From Cafeteria roenbergensis (lineage: Eukaryota > Sar > Bigyra > Bicosoecida > Cafeteriaceae): a stretch of DNA of 64,000 nucleotides. The translations under genes were made by a program, and so were the position numbers. Location: positions 868,001 through 932,000 of the forward strand of contig VLTN01000002.1 in assembly GCA_008330645.1 (NCBI GenBank). Direction: 5' to 3'. The notes beneath the pieces are model-generated. The model saw only the letters and a program-made list of their open reading frames with translations, ran no database searches and had not been told where the DNA came from. This document shows, piece after piece, positions 34,401-45,700 of this stretch. Position 1 is the stretch's first letter; every line of letters begins with the position of its first letter.

Positions 34401-37028
34401 CCGGACGACGGGGCGGAGCCCGACGAGGCGGACCGCGCGGCCGATGCCATGGCGCGGCAGCTGGCTTCCAAGGCGAAGCGGTCCTCCCGGCCGCGGCCGT
34501 GGCGCTCCTCCGCAAGCTCGCTCGACCGCGTGAGGGAGCAGTCGGGGGGCAGGTACGTGCCTCCGGAGCGCCGCGGCGAGGACAGCGCGCTGGCGTTCAC
34601 CAGGGCCGAGCAGGAGCGGCTGCGCGCCATCGAGCGGTCAGGCGCGGGCGGGGCGGGGGACGCGCTTCGGGCCGCGGCGCTGGTCGCGGAGCACACGGAG
34701 AAGCAGCGGCGCCGCTTCGACAAGCGCGTGTCCGGGCTGCGGCCCGCCTCCAAGCAGCGGACGAGCAGAGGAGGGTTCGGGCCGGGCAGCGGTGTCGAGG
34801 GTCACGACGACGACGGGGACGACAGCGACGGCCGCATGTCTCAGCTGAGCAACGAGGAGGGCAGCCCCGGAGACGGCTCGCCGGCTCGGCTGCAGCGGCA
34901 CGACAGCCAGGCCCCGCTCCGGGATGCTGAGGTCCTCGAGGCGTCAGCCGCTGTCGCGCGCGTTATGACCGCGTTGGGGGTGGCGCCGTCGGCTGCAGGG
35001 GGTACCGCGGGCAAGTCCCGGGACGCTGCGCTGAAGTTTCTGGAGAAGTGGGGCGTGCTCCCCCCCCGAACGGGGGAGGACGAGCGGCGGGCAACGTTTG
35101 CCTCGCCGGTGCACGTCAGCGGGCAAGCGGCACGGAGCGCGCTGCGGGCGGCCGGGGACCCGAGCTCGAGCCGAAGCAGTCTGAGCCTGGCCACGTCAGG
35201 GATCAGCATGTCGTCAGTCGTGAGGGCGCGCCGGTACGCGGAGGAGCCCCAAACGACTGACGCGGCAGGCAAGGCCATCGGCAAGGCGGTCAAGGGAGGC
35301 GGAGTGCCGTACAAGTATGCGATGCGCGAGCAGGAGCTCTCGGGGAGCGTGCTCGCCGAAGGCCGCAAGCTGGGTCTCACCCTCCCGGAGGTGCTCCTGC
35401 TCAGCAGGTGCGTCAAACACCGGCAGCAGCGGCAAGTGCTCGACTCGGCCGACGAGGAGATGCGGCGAAAGCACGCCGAGTCGCGCGCCAAGGAGAGCAA
35501 GCAGCGCATGGAGGAGGCCAGGGCGGCGCTGTCCACCGCCTGGCGGAAGGCCAGCGCGAGCAAACGCAGTCTCGGCAGCGGCGAGGCAGACGCGCCTGTG
35601 GCGGTAGGCGCGTCTGATGGGGGCGTTCTTGCCGATGAGGAGGCGGCCGACGACTTGGCAGAGGCCTGGGTGACGTGCGCAACGGCAGGGTCGACGACCA
35701 AGGGTGCGAAGGAGCCTGCTGCCACGAGCCGCGATGCCCGGGCGGAGCAAGGCGCGGCCGCCGCTTTGTCAAGTGATGGAGACGAGGACGAAGGAAAGAC
35801 AGCTCCCGGGGATGGAGGCGCTGCGATGCCCGCAGCCCTGAGCGTCCCCGGGTCTGTCGAGGCGAAGCGGCTGCGCAGATACGAGGAGGCTCACGGGCAG
35901 ACGCTCGGCCTGTCGACTCGCATCGAGATGCTTCGGGCGATGATCAGCGCTGCGCACATGACCAGCGCCAGCGAGGCGAACGACAGCGCCGTGTCCCACC
36001 GGCTGCTCGACCCTGCCGACGTCGCTGGGGTCGGCCTCGACACCGAGGAGGAGGAGGAGGCCGCTGCCGCCCGCCGCCTGCGGCGCAGCATGAAGAAGCG
36101 GTGGCGCGCTCGGGCCAAGGCGCGCCGCGCCATGCTCCGGAGCGCCGGCATGGGGTCGTCGGGGGGACACGGCGACGGCGAGTCGTCGGGAGACGAGGAG
36201 GACGACGAAGGCGATGCTGGCGCGGGGGGAGGGGTCGCGTCGGGGCGCCAGCGAGTCGGCGCGGGCGGCTGGCAGCCCAAGGAGACCGGCCACATGACCG
36301 TGCAGCGCGCGCGCGAGCGGCTGCTGTCCCACCAGATCCATCGGCGCAAGGAGGAGGACCGGGCCGCTGGGGAGTCCCGCCAGCTGCCTCGGCGATTCGT
36401 GGAGTGGCCGGAGGGCGCCCTGGGCCCGCGGGGCGAAGCCATCGCCCTGCCGGAGCGCAGGCTCGACGAAGCGCTTGCCGACGGACGCAAGGCCATGCGC
36501 GGAGCCGACGACGCGCTGAAGCGGCTCAAGGAGGCGCGAGAGTCGCTCCCGCGGTCCATTGCCAGGCGTCTTGAGGCCCATCACAACGCCATTCGGGACG
36601 GCGAGGATGGCGCTGCTGGCGGGAGCGGGCACTCGGACCCGCCTCCGTTTGCGGCGCGCGGGACTGCTGCGGCTTCCATGCAGTCATCGGGAAAAACCTG
36701 GCTCTCGGACTCTCTCAAGCAGGCTGGCGAGCGGGCCACACTGGACTCGCTCGGCTCTCTGCCTGCCGTGCCGCGCGGACGGGAGGCTTGGCGCTTGCTG
36801 GCCGAGCAGGAGATTGCTTCTTCCAATGCGGCTGCCGCCCAGTCGCGGCGCGGGCGCGACACCGTCACGATGCAACGGCATGAGGTGCAGCTGGAGCTGC
36901 GTGCTCTGCTGGAAGAGCGCCACCTGGCCAAGGTGCGGCTCGGCGAGGCGACCAAGACGGGCATGGGGATCGAGCGCGTGTTTTTCTCGCGCCTCATCAC
37001 GAACCGCTCGCTCAACGAGCGGGCGTGA
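28485..37028 (+). CDS. Giant intronless protein of unknown function (2847 residues)
   Basis: I do not recognise this protein. One uninterrupted frame starts at an ATG 17 bases after an in-frame-free stretch and ends 137 bp short of the convergent EF-hand gene. Four regions look folded. Residues 1-225 are helical, with Cys, Trp and hydrophobic clusters (LLPGLMWWVFLGEQLSVRAA). Residues about 385-470 are helical (GFGIRDQVLDWFRFVATRVV). Residues about 705-985 are mixed (TRQAIRDLLSRRTPAEVASL, VPLPQLVREVVASWG). Residues about 1745-1990 are charged coiled coil (IEEERRAVMADPDRIEHEAA). A final helical, basic and coiled-coil part (about 2455-2847) ends in MGIERVFFSRLITNRSLNERA. Between these are Ser/Pro/Gly/Ala-rich disordered stretches, with GQPPAA repeats at residues 343-360. 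It has no signal peptide and no membrane segment. The folded islands, charged helices and sustained frame favour a real gene. A large cytoskeletal or ciliary scaffold is possible but unproven. Confidence 0.75.
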   Translation: MAAASREATKARYLAKLESDARAHVDGVRALIHMAQDVYTVDIGGASGLFAGSLDGAAAAGDAESFSSCPYDLAVSAPPRALVDRCRIEQCLQAVCGPQYRRAVDALLRRAEAGARAGAGRAAAAAGASDVCEESGLPLFDWRGRVVSLLVRDGRLLPGLMWWVFLGEQLSVRAAALLVRMVHMSGERGLNWGGAMMVAAQDAFGDAEAMQQLAMGRTAPDTLDFEAEEAGPSRRWWLPRGERLAAALEGRLAGGGATTAGGTTSCAAKAGAGAGGRELASRASQRDVTAGSGADGGGSRGGPRGGVAERKEERAGGGVSWAANGSDAASELSGSTDDAKSEAGQPPAAGQPPAAGQPPAAVGPAEPPGPSSTPTGRRGPGAVLDAIADGYADVVSLSAAIAHDNPALGFGIRDQVLDWFRFVATRVVGRMFAQAYAGSPSVQPGQPLHPARLQPRIDSVISSLTTGHVGGERQWRGHVRAAAGKGGDSLSGPGGASAPSSLAAGSRSDSGALVGASTLPGGGGSGLTSHSHSGSVGSWQGQSGRHLAGQGGSQGAFGGVLEAPTALAAAGPAGAAVASGASAGGPSPPARGGDDPPPTPPRGARGAPSWSAGGRPMPANVPVVAVERPRPGGLRGPADDGAIPGTTRAAGSAVATAAGSHDSSTSPPWESPQLSGEAAWALGQASAGRGSAHRDGAATPVTGRSIFSRGRRSGLRSSQQQRRAAERERGVRRVAVNGRLVTRQAIRDLLSRRTPAEVASLLSPTQDELTMLADVAAARAREHGEREAAKAAVLVAPSRVSSVGQAPVWEAEVVASADGKTLPDTGVPLPQLVREVVASWGTKEAEKRAFPELLRVRAVKPGALGGRTAGLREPTGGEGDVLLLSEMVGQSLARKHGGAEGDGGTALRRAPQMAVHARLTQVLLSGAGGRPITMEEAGMRWADASSGRPAGLGKGIGLAPSPSDIGLGADFLRVQFGTVAYDTASKSLAPVLPTTAADVGDDAEAGAEASGHAAAGRSPGNGSSPASSPPASRPLRGLPGARRAKRFAFAQAGATTPVRSGGESPASASAAGVRPEPATAAPASFAARGLRIRRDAARLVGSAVGPSRQRARGIPAREASKDPESRGSTPPAGVPAASGESTAGDGSFLTALPDGGTQRRVGFAGGEGGQWLRGHAQPRLLVRVPGSESSLGLASVDNGAGAGEPAARQQAGPGAALHGLGGRRGAGGGAGGRAGEASDGLDDDLESAVSRDSGSDAGQEAAQARADALAPAGATAAGIALPTLQAASSLALSGGRPFIQGAGGTRGRVSGVAAAGMHAPVLRRRACASASLSVSGELPTLVRPASSAAERSAAAEASRRRASASARHRASSGATGKHLRRTGSTGVLPRPSIASVSGAVRATQRRATTGWQPGIAESPVRRVTGRQPTPACLTPSQRWGLAPGKRAAADGSGPPGGRSGQRAASAGGARRPGSGPPAKPPKDRPVVLGRALPSSELALATEAAADAVAPMGPALDSLLRTAGLGDRRTAQPGTGGQSFSPQGRTPMPRAAADSPAWADAEALGGLEMDVTGVASPASSRAQTAAARSPARAPSGAVGQGQASAAALARRGTLASLGHAGWRPSTPALSTAAASVAGGAGRQARRGGGDVDPFTSGLFAVEGSGADGDDEPAPSGSERAGNPAAGMVAAAPRPLSAASSMGRPAPHALQQQHSGGAGSVASGSVAGSSAQPDLVRAAAPRPSSPQAQETLTATRAFITHLTGVTPEQLDGDVRGTSIPQSPEKAPEAASRTRTASLERSRSASAGSEDAAPAEAEQEGRGTRTLEEKRLIHARVLGKLKRGAEQVQRQQERSAKQTLAAADILSQLDPTARAPTHLVSAPAALAEASERLFLAMATRHDAEQRNAARAIARSRRRLKSDLATIEEERRAVMADPDRIEHEAAAFRAIVSSDFETMLDRNHMQIPLGTRSKGSPDDGAEPDEADRAADAMARQLASKAKRSSRPRPWRSSASSLDRVREQSGGRYVPPERRGEDSALAFTRAEQERLRAIERSGAGGAGDALRAAALVAEHTEKQRRRFDKRVSGLRPASKQRTSRGGFGPGSGVEGHDDDGDDSDGRMSQLSNEEGSPGDGSPARLQRHDSQAPLRDAEVLEASAAVARVMTALGVAPSAAGGTAGKSRDAALKFLEKWGVLPPRTGEDERRATFASPVHVSGQAARSALRAAGDPSSSRSSLSLATSGISMSSVVRARRYAEEPQTTDAAGKAIGKAVKGGGVPYKYAMREQELSGSVLAEGRKLGLTLPEVLLLSRCVKHRQQRQVLDSADEEMRRKHAESRAKESKQRMEEARAALSTAWRKASASKRSLGSGEADAPVAVGASDGGVLADEEAADDLAEAWVTCATAGSTTKGAKEPAATSRDARAEQGAAAALSSDGDEDEGKTAPGDGGAAMPAALSVPGSVEAKRLRRYEEAHGQTLGLSTRIEMLRAMISAAHMTSASEANDSAVSHRLLDPADVAGVGLDTEEEEEAAAARRLRRSMKKRWRARAKARRAMLRSAGMGSSGGHGDGESSGDEEDDEGDAGAGGGVASGRQRVGAGGWQPKETGHMTVQRARERLLSHQIHRRKEEDRAAGESRQLPRRFVEWPEGALGPRGEAIALPERRLDEALADGRKAMRGADDALKRLKEARESLPRSIARRLEAHHNAIRDGEDGAAGGSGHSDPPPFAARGTAAASMQSSGKTWLSDSLKQAGERATLDSLGSLPAVPRGREAWRLLAEQEIASSNAAAAQSRRGRDTVTMQRHEVQLELRALLEERHLAKVRLGEATKTGMGIERVFFSRLITNRSLNERA
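29513..29566. repeat. 18-bp perfect tandem repeat, three copies
   Basis: Three identical copies of an 18-base unit starting gggccagccg encode Gly-Gln-Pro-Pro-Ala-Ala in the giant protein. Perfect identity suggests a recent expansion and likely length variation between strains. Confidence 0.9.
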
Positions 37029-37165
37029 CCGGGCGCATCGAGGGACGCCGGCGAGGGGCAGGGCAGTCGCTGCTTGGCCGTGTGCCTGTGATCTGCAAAT
37101 TGAACGACTCTCGAGCAGTGCGCGCCCAGCTCGCCGAAGAGTTCTCACAACAAACACACACTCGC

Positions 37166-39716
37166 TCAGTAGTGTCCGGCCGCCGCGGCGCTTCCTCGGG
37201 GCGGCTGCGCCCAGCCCGTGCGCGTCCCGGCAGCGCGGCCCAGCTGCCCGTCTCGTGCAGTCCGCGAGCCGCCGCTCGCTGCAAGCGAGGTGGCAGCAGT
37301 CCGCCGCCGACCCGCGGACGGCCCACGCGCGCTCAGGGAGCCTCCCATGCCGGAGCTCATGCCCTTGGCGAGCGCCGCCTCAAACGCGTCCTCCGCCTCC
37401 TCAGCTGCGTCATTGGCCTCCTTTGCCTCAAGAATTGCCTCCCCCGCGGCCATGAGGACCAGTCGAGGCACCCTGCGGCGGCTGGCCGCCTGGCGGCTGC
37501 GCAGCCCGCGCTGCCACACCCGGTCGCGACTGCTGTCGGGGTTCAACACCATCCTGTCCTGACTTTGGCTCGCGGGCAGATGCGTAGTCAAGGATGACGC
37601 GGCCGCAGCGGCCCGGAACCCTCCCTGGCCGACGACAGGCGATGCGGGCACGTGGCCGGGAAGCAGCTTGCGGCTGCGGGTAGGGACCAAGCCCCCCCCC
37701 TCGAGCAGTGGCGCCTCGGGGAGCAGCCGGAGAGATGCCAACGCCGGAGCAAACCGTGCCTGGGAAAGCGCCGCACTCGACGTGGCGAGGCGAGAGGACG
37801 AGCTCTTCTCGTCCCAGGCCTGCAGCTCGGACCGCGCGCTGGCTGCTTCCCTCAGACGCGCCGTCGACGCGCTCCTCAGGCTTGAGGCACTCACCTTGCC
37901 CTCGAGAGCGGAGCCGGCAGTGCGCGCCTCTTGGCTCGCCCCAAGGGCCTCCGAGTGCTTGAAGCCGTCCAGCAGCGCGTCGGTGTCAGCCGCTTGCTCG
38001 GCCGCAGGCGCGCCGAGTGGCGCGCCCGCCGCTCTGCGCTCGGCCCGGACCCTTGCTGCCTCGAGGATGGCTTCCTCCGCGGTTGCGATGCGAGCCTGGG
38101 CACCTTCGCGCCGCCTGAGCGCCGCAGCCTGCGCTTCGTCGCGCGCGGTTGCCACCTCATACTCGCGCACGCGGGATGCTGCGTCGGACGAAGTCTCCGC
38201 ACAGCTCGCCGCGTCCACCCTGCCTCGGCCCCCTCCTCGGCGGCCGCCCTGGGGTGGCGCCCCATCCCTCCCCGTGCTGCAGCCGAGGCCGCCGCCAGCG
38301 CCATCGGGCCGCCGTTTGGCAGCCAGTCTGGCCTCCTCCCTGATCACCGCGGCACGCAGCACGGCCGTCTTGGACGATGTGCGTCCGGCCCTGGTGTCCA
38401 CGACCGCGCGGTGCTTTCGCCGCAGGGAGTCGAGCGACTTGACGTAGTCCCGGTGCGCCTTGGCGACTTCCGACACCGCGTTGCCGAGCTGCGTTCGGGC
38501 CCACTCAATCTTGGCCGCAGCCTCTGGCTCGACCCCGAGCAGCGTGCTCCCCATGCCCGCGCCACCCTTTCCCGCAACAACGGCAACCCGTGTCGATGTC
38601 GTGTGGCCGGCATCGCGAAGGGAAGCGCCGAACGCGCCTCCCCGGGCCGCCAGCTGCTTTCGCCGCGCGGCCGCCAGTTGCCGCTGCAGTGCAACGTGCT
38701 GCCGCTCTGCTTGCACCTGCCGCGCCACAAGCTTGGCCTCTTCCACCTTGCGCGCGGTGTCGTCGACCGACTCGCCGCGGTTCACCCGCGCAGTGGCCTC
38801 CTTCGCGATGGCGTCCAGCGCCCGCAGCGCAGTCAGGGCGTCCGCAGTGGTCTCTGCGCGCCCGCCGAGCACGCCGCGGCTGGATCCTGCGGCTGCGGCG
38901 TCTGGCATGAGCGCCGTGTCGTGCCGACGGTGGCCTGAGCCGGACGCCGCACCGGCCTTCCCGCTGCTGCGTGGAGGAGAGGCGGGCGCGGCATCAGCCC
39001 GCTTGCCCTGGTGCTGGAGCAAGGACCCCGCGCGCCCTGTCTCCGGCGCGGCAGCGGCCTGTCGCTGCTGCATGAGCCCGCGAACACGCTCCCTCTGTTG
39101 TGCCGCAATCTTGTCGTCGAGCAGCAGCCAAGCGGCTTCCTGAGAGTCCTCCGCGCCACCGGCTCCGACAGCGGCAGTGGCACTGCCGCTGCGACTCAAG
39201 CCCATGAGGCGGCGTGCCTCGGTACGGGACTGGTCGAGGGCTTCTCGCAAATCACGCTCCGTCACGGAGTCGGGGCTCTCGGAGCCCTCTCCAGTCGAGC
39301 CGCTCGGGCTCCGCGCTCGCGCCCCCTCCCCGCGCTGCCCGCCCTGCGATCGAATGGGGCTTGCAAGCGGAGAGCGGATCCGCGCCAGCGTCGCGCCGGA
39401 AGCATTGTCCGCTGCATCCGCTCCAGACACTGTCATTGCTGCAAGCGACGCCGTGCCCCGCAGTCGCCTTGCGCCGCCACCTCGCTCTGGGGAGCTGTCG
39501 GTTGGACGGTGCGGGCGGGAGCGCGGGCGGCTGGCGAGGAGCCCCTCGGGGGCCGCAGCTGGGCTGCTTTGGGCCAGCGTGTCGGTGCTGGGGCGCGACG
39601 ATGCGGGCGGGAGCTGGCCCGACGACACCAGCGCGGGCTGGTCGCTGGACGAGAGCGACGCTGCGAGGCGGGCCCCAGGGGTGCGAAACCTGCCGTCTCG
39701 CAGCGCGCTGGCGAAG

Positions 39717-39763
<47 letters not shown>

Positions 39764-42700
39764 GTTGTGCTGCGAAACCCTGCCGGACTTGCCACCTGGC
39801 TGTGCCTGCAGGGACCGTACAGCGCTGGGGGAGGCCAGATCGGCAGCCTGCCGCCCGGAAACAAGCGGCCCTGCGCTGCTGGTGGCCTGGGTGGCAACCG
39901 AGCGCGGGCTGCGAGCTGCGTCCCCGCGGCGGGGACTGACAGGCGAGAAGCTGAACGAGGCTCCCCTGTGCAGGGACGGCTGGGCGGTCGGGGGCGCGGC
40001 GCGAGCAGTTGCCGGCGCTGCTGCACCTCCCCATGAGGGCGCCGCGACCTCCCCGGGCGGGGTCTCGCCGTCGGACAGCTTCGACCGCTCGTCAGTCGCG
40101 GGTGGCTGCAACGTAGGCTGCCCAAAGTCCTGCTTGGCGGCATTGGCGATTTGCGCGGATAAGTCGGCAATCGCGCCCTGGCCGGACAACGCTGACGCAC
40201 GGAGCTCCAGCGATGACACGCCTGGGCCGCCCAGCACAGACCCGCTTCTCGTCCGCCCGTGGTAGTTGGCGCCGTGGCCTGGGCCGGGACCGAGCGTGGC
40301 CCGCTCGGCGCGCAAGAGGTCCACGCCGTCCATCGGTGGGCGAGGAGGCCCCGCACTCGGGGAGCCGGCCGCAGCTTCGGCGGGCTGCTGGCCTCGCGTG
40401 GGCGGCGAATCCGCGCCCGCGGCCAAGATTCTCGGCGGCTCGCCTCGCTGCGCCGACCCCGGACCGATCAGCCCGAGCGCCCCTCCCGTGAAGCTGCGCA
40501 CGGTGTCGCCGAGCACCAGCACGGAGCCTCTTCGAGGACGCTGTCCCCCGCCTGCGAGCGGAGCGGCCTTCGCGTTCGATTGCCGTCGCCCCGTCGCGGC
40601 GTCGCTCGAGTCCTGGGCGGCCGCAGGGGATGCAGCCCCGGTTCCCGCGTGGGCGTGCGTGAGCGGGCTGCTGCTGCTGCTGCTGCTGGCGCTCAGCTTC
40701 GGTTGCTGCAGCTCCACCTCGTCCTCGCTCTCGGCCCGGCGGAGCTCGGCCGCAGCAAGCTTGCCTGCCACTTCCTGCACCTGCTTCTTGGCAAGCGACA
40801 CGACCCTGGACCGCGGGGCGCGCCCGCCAAACAGCACGGCCAGCAGCTGCAGCAGGCGCGGATCCACCTCGCAAGCCGCCGCGAACTCCTGCTGCGTCAC
40901 CATCCCGTCGCGGTCCCGGTCGAGCTCCATCAGCAGCCGGTCGCCGGACTCGGGCAGCCCGAAGCAGGCGAGCTCGACGGCTCCTGCCGACAGGCCGGGC
41001 GAGAGTAGCGCCGTGCTCCCGCTCTCAGGGTCCGCGTCCGGCTCGGCCAGCCGCGGAACGATGTTGCTCACGGTGCCTCGGCGGGTCAGGGCAACGAGGG
41101 CCTTAATGTCGCTCACCGCCACGGAGGGCGCTCCCGCGGCCAGCACTCGGAAGAGCCAGCGTCCCCTCTCCTCAAGCGGAGACGCCATCGCACGCGCCAC
41201 GCCGTTCAAAATCGTCATCAGGGGCACCTTGGTCCTTGAGAGCGGCTCCGACGCGCTCGCAGCCGTGACCTTCCCGCCCCCTTCGCCGCCGGCAATCGCT
41301 GCGGCAACGGCTGCAAGCTGCTGCTTCCGGGCAAAGAAGGCGTGAACGCGGCGCAGCAGCGGGTGGACCTCTGCCGGGGCGCCCAGCTCCTGGTCCATGA
41401 AGTCCACAAACTGGCTCGCTGTCAGCACGGGCTCCTGGCGGCGCCGGTTGGCAGCCGCAGACGTTGCGGCTGGCGACGCCGGAAACCCCGCCCCTGCCCG
41501 AGGGCGCCCTCGTGGCTGTACCACTCGAATCCTGCCAGAAAACTGGTCGATCGCAACCGCTGGCCCTTCGCCGCCTTCCGCACCGGGCTCCGCCGCGGGC
41601 GCGTACTTGGACCACACGCGCCTGAGAACTGAAAAGTCCAGCGTAGCGACTTGCTGCGCAACGCGCACCTGCTCCGCACGTGCGCGAGACGCCATCCTGG
41701 CTCGCCGGCGCCGCACCAGCCCCTCCGCAAACTCGAACCGCAACGGCTCCGAGCTGGCGAGCGCCGGTGCCACCGCCCGCGCAAAGCACTCGAACAGAGC
41801 AGGCTCCCTCACGCACGCGGCAGCAAAGTCCTCTTGCGACACCGCGCCGTCCCCATCCGCGTCTAGCATCGCAACCAAGATGTCAGCGAACTCCGCCCAT
41901 TCCATGTCCTCGTCCGCTCCCGCCACCGCGCGGGGGGACGAGGCGTCGTCGCCGCTCGGGCCAGGGTTGCCAGCCGCCCTGCGTGCGGCCGAGCGAGCAA
42001 GCGTGGCCAGCTCGCGGGCGTCCAGCTCCCCGTTGTTGTCCTTGTCCCACACCTCGAAAATGAGCCGCAGGCGTTCCTGCTTGCTGCCCCTGGTGAGCAG
42101 CGCCAGCCCCGCCAGCCACTCGTGGAAGGAAATCTCGCCGTCGGCGTTGAGGTCCATCAACCGGAAGAGCCGCTCCGTCGCCGTAGCGCCCCCCTCAGTG
42201 AGGAGGGCCTCCGTCATCAGACCGCGAAACTCGAGCTCTTCCAGCGTGTTGCGGTACGGCCGCGAAGCGTCGTCGTCCTCCGAGTCCGAGCCGGCGGCCG
42301 AGGCGCCAGCGGAGAACGCCACCCCGTGGGCCTTCCCCTGGTCCGTGCGCGAAGGGGACGGCGCGCTGCCTCCTCCCGCTCCCCGGTGCCGGAGAGCGGC
42401 GGCGCGCCTCCGCTCCAGCGTGCGCTCGAGGTTGGACAGAGCCCCGCCGACCGCCCCCTCTCGTCTCGCGCCGCCTCGGCGGCCGTCACGATCAGCTGCA
42501 CTGCGTCGCTCGTCGCTGCCATGCGCCGCCTGCGCCTCAGGGCGCGCAGCCGCCCTCGGGCGCCGCAGCCGCTTTCCGCTCGACCCTGCGTAGAGAGCGA
42601 AGAGCTGACGCAGCTGGACGACCTCGGCGGCAGTGAACCTGAGGGCGTTGGCCAGCCAGGCGCAGTCGCTGTCCGTGGCGATGGCGGCGAGCCGGGCGCG

Positions 42701-45700
42701 GTGCATGGGCGGTCTCACGCGCCCGCGGCTGTGCGCTGGGACCGCCTTGGAAAGCGTTCCTACGGCTTCCGCAAGCTCAAACTCCAGCGAATGGCGCGGG
42801 ACCGCGGCCGCTGCACGCTCGGCCGCCTCCTCGCTTGCCGGCGCCCCCGGCTGTGACTGGCCTCCTGGGGGAAGCGGGTCGCCCCTCAAGCGCCGCCCCG
42901 ACGCCGCGTCGCGCGCCCCCCCAGCAAACCTCGACTCGTGCACGTGTCGGATGCGCCCTGCAATGGCCGAGGACGCGTCGCCCCGCCCGCGCTGCCCTGC
43001 ACCAAAGGGGCGCACCGACGCACCGTGGGCCTCCGCGTCCTGGCCGCTTTCCTCCGAGCGGCGCTGGGCCAGCCGTGGCTCCAGCAGCTCTGCCACGCTC
43101 CCCCTCCGCTCCCCGCGCCGGGTGTCGAAGTACGACGCAGTTCGCCGTCGGTCCAGCGCAGCCGCCTCCTGCCTCACGAGGGCTTCCGCCCGCTCCTGCT
43201 CCGCGATGGCGCCCGCCGTGGCTGCGTCCACGTCGCCGAAACCCCGCTTGCTCGCAGCTCGAGCATCGAACGGGACGTGGGCATCGCTGGTGCTGGGCAC
43301 GCTGAGGTCGCTGGCGGTTCCAATGGCAGCGCTCCGCGCTTCCCCGGCGGCTGCGACTTGGCGCGCGAACAACGCTCGCGGTCCGGCGTCGAGTGACTCT
43401 CTCGCACGCCCCAGCGTGCTTCCACCGGGAGCCAGCAGGGCAAGTCCCTCGTCGCTGCACCCCACCTCGCGCAGCATCTGGGCGCCGAGCGCCTCGCCCA
43501 CGCGCCGGGTTTGCACCACGTGCCGGATGAGCGACACCCGCCGCGCTTCGACCAGCTTGAGGAACTCAGCGGCAGCCGGAGACTCCCGCAGCCACCCGAT
43601 GAACCCGTTCTCCCCGATCACGGGCTCTGGAAGCAGAGCGGCAGCAGCCGCCGCCTGGCTGAGCTCAGCGCCCGGGACGCCGCTGCTGCCCGCCGCAGCG
43701 GCTGCGCCGTCTCTCCCCTCGGGTCCGTACGCCACCGCGTGCAGGCCAGTCGTGGACTTGCCCGTGACGGCGGGCAGAAACGACCACAGCACCAGGTCTC
43801 TGTCTGCAGCCCGGGACGACAAGCGCGCCGCCTCCGCGCCGGTGGCCTTGCGCCCGTCCGTGTTGCTGGCAGGCTCAGCGTCGCTCTCGCTCTCGCGCGT
43901 GAGCGCGCCGTCGCGCCCGCTGTGGCCATCGTCGTCGCTGCCGCTGTGGCCACCGCCGTCGCTGCCGCCACCGCCGTCGCTGCCGACGGCATCGCTGCAG
44001 CTGCGGCTGCGGCTGCCGCTACGGGCAGCCCGCTCGTCACCAGCGCTCGAGCCGCGAGCTCTGCCGCCCCCCGATGCCAGCCCCACAGGCGCCACCACCT
44101 CTCCAGCGGTCAGGAACAAGTCAGTGAACAACAGATCCTCCTCCCTCGGTTGCACCCTTGCCCCGATGAGGCCGCAGCGGTAGCAGGCGCCTAGCACCGC
44201 CAGCAGCAGCTGCGCCGCTTCGCTGCGCGAGAGCACGCCCCTCTGTCTCGAGTCGAAGAGGAGGAAGATCGTCCGCATGCGGCCCTCGATTGGCCCGCGG
44301 CAGAGCAACGCGAGGGCCACGAGCAACTCCCGCGCGTCAATGTGGCCGGCAAGGATCCCGGGCCGAGGCAGACGCTCCAGCATTCGCGGCCCGCTCTTGG
44401 GAGCGCCTTGCCCTGCCGCAGCTACGTCGGCCCGCCTCGACGCCCCGGCCGGCTCGGGCACGACCAGCCGCCTTCGGCTCCCTGGGGCGCGATCCGGCCG
44501 GGAGGGGCCTCTCGGGACGCCGCCGGCTGGCCCGGGGTGGGTTGGCCGCCGGGAAGGGCGACGCCGGGGCTGGTGAGGCTCCCCGTGGTCGTCAGCCTTG
44601 CCTGTTTCCGCGGGCTGGGGCAGCTCGGGGGGCATCACGAAGGCGAGGAAGTGGGCCCAGCGCAGCGACAGGTGCCTCGTCACGTGGGCGGGCCGCCACG
44701 ACGAGTGCTGCGCGATCCGCTCCCCGAGCAGCATCGCGCCCTCCTCCTCCTCGAGCGGCGTCGGGGCGACTGGCCCCGCGCAGGCTGAGTCCCCGAGGGC
44801 CGCAATCTTGTCTCGCTGGCCCGCTGTTGGCAGCTCGTCGTCGGCAGGCTGCGCTGTCTCGCACGCTGCCCCGAGCAGGCCCGCCGCAGCGGCAGCGGCT
44901 GCGTTGCTCGCGAAAGCACGGATGGTCGCCTCGTCGAGCAGCCGCAGCGGGGGAACCCCTGCCTCGGCCTCGGCCTCCTCCTGCTCCCTCACCGCCGCCG
45001 CCGCGGCCGCCGACCCGCCCTCCTCGCTGCCCAGCACAGAGTTGTCGCGCAGGTCCTCCAGGGACGTGAGCTCGCCGCCGAAGAGGCCGCCTTCGCCGAG
45101 GCTGCGCCGGCTCTCTCTGCGCCGCGGCTGCCTCCCCGCGGACGACGCCGACGACAAGGCGCGGGCGCGCGCCTTGGCGCGCGCCCCCGCCGCCGCCATG
45201 ATGGTGCTGCCCCACACCAGGCCGTCTGCGTGGTCAAAGGCAGGGTTCGGCGTGGAGGCGTCCGAAAACACCTCGAGGAACCCCAGACGCGTGAGCGGCA
45301 GAGCCTTGGCCAGCTCCTTCCGAAACTGGCGACGACGCACGCGCAGGTCGTCCACCAGCCGCTGTCCCGTGCCCTCCGCCAGCATCGCCTCAAGGGCGAC
45401 CGAGCCCCTGCGGGCCTGAGAGGTCCGCGCTGACCGCGCGTTGGCGCGAGGCGACCCCTCGGCGCTGCTCGACACGGACAGGGACCGCTTCTTGGCCATC
45501 GTGGCGGAGGGCGATGTCGCAGGAATGACGAGCCTGCGGTTGCCGTGGGCGTCCGTGACCACGATGAGGCCCGCGGCCGTTGTGGAGGTGCCTCGCAGGG
45601 AAGCGGAGGCCGGCGGCATGGCGCCCGAGGCGGATCCTCGAGACCCGGCGCGCGACGAGGGGGAAGTCTGGCGAGGGCGAGAGGTGCCGGCGTCGTCGCG

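Noticed and set aside
42633-44183. 516-residue plus-strand frame opposite the EF-hand giant
   Set aside because: The minus strand here encodes recognisable EF-hand loops and flanking helices; the plus frame is Ser/Arg-rich shadow.
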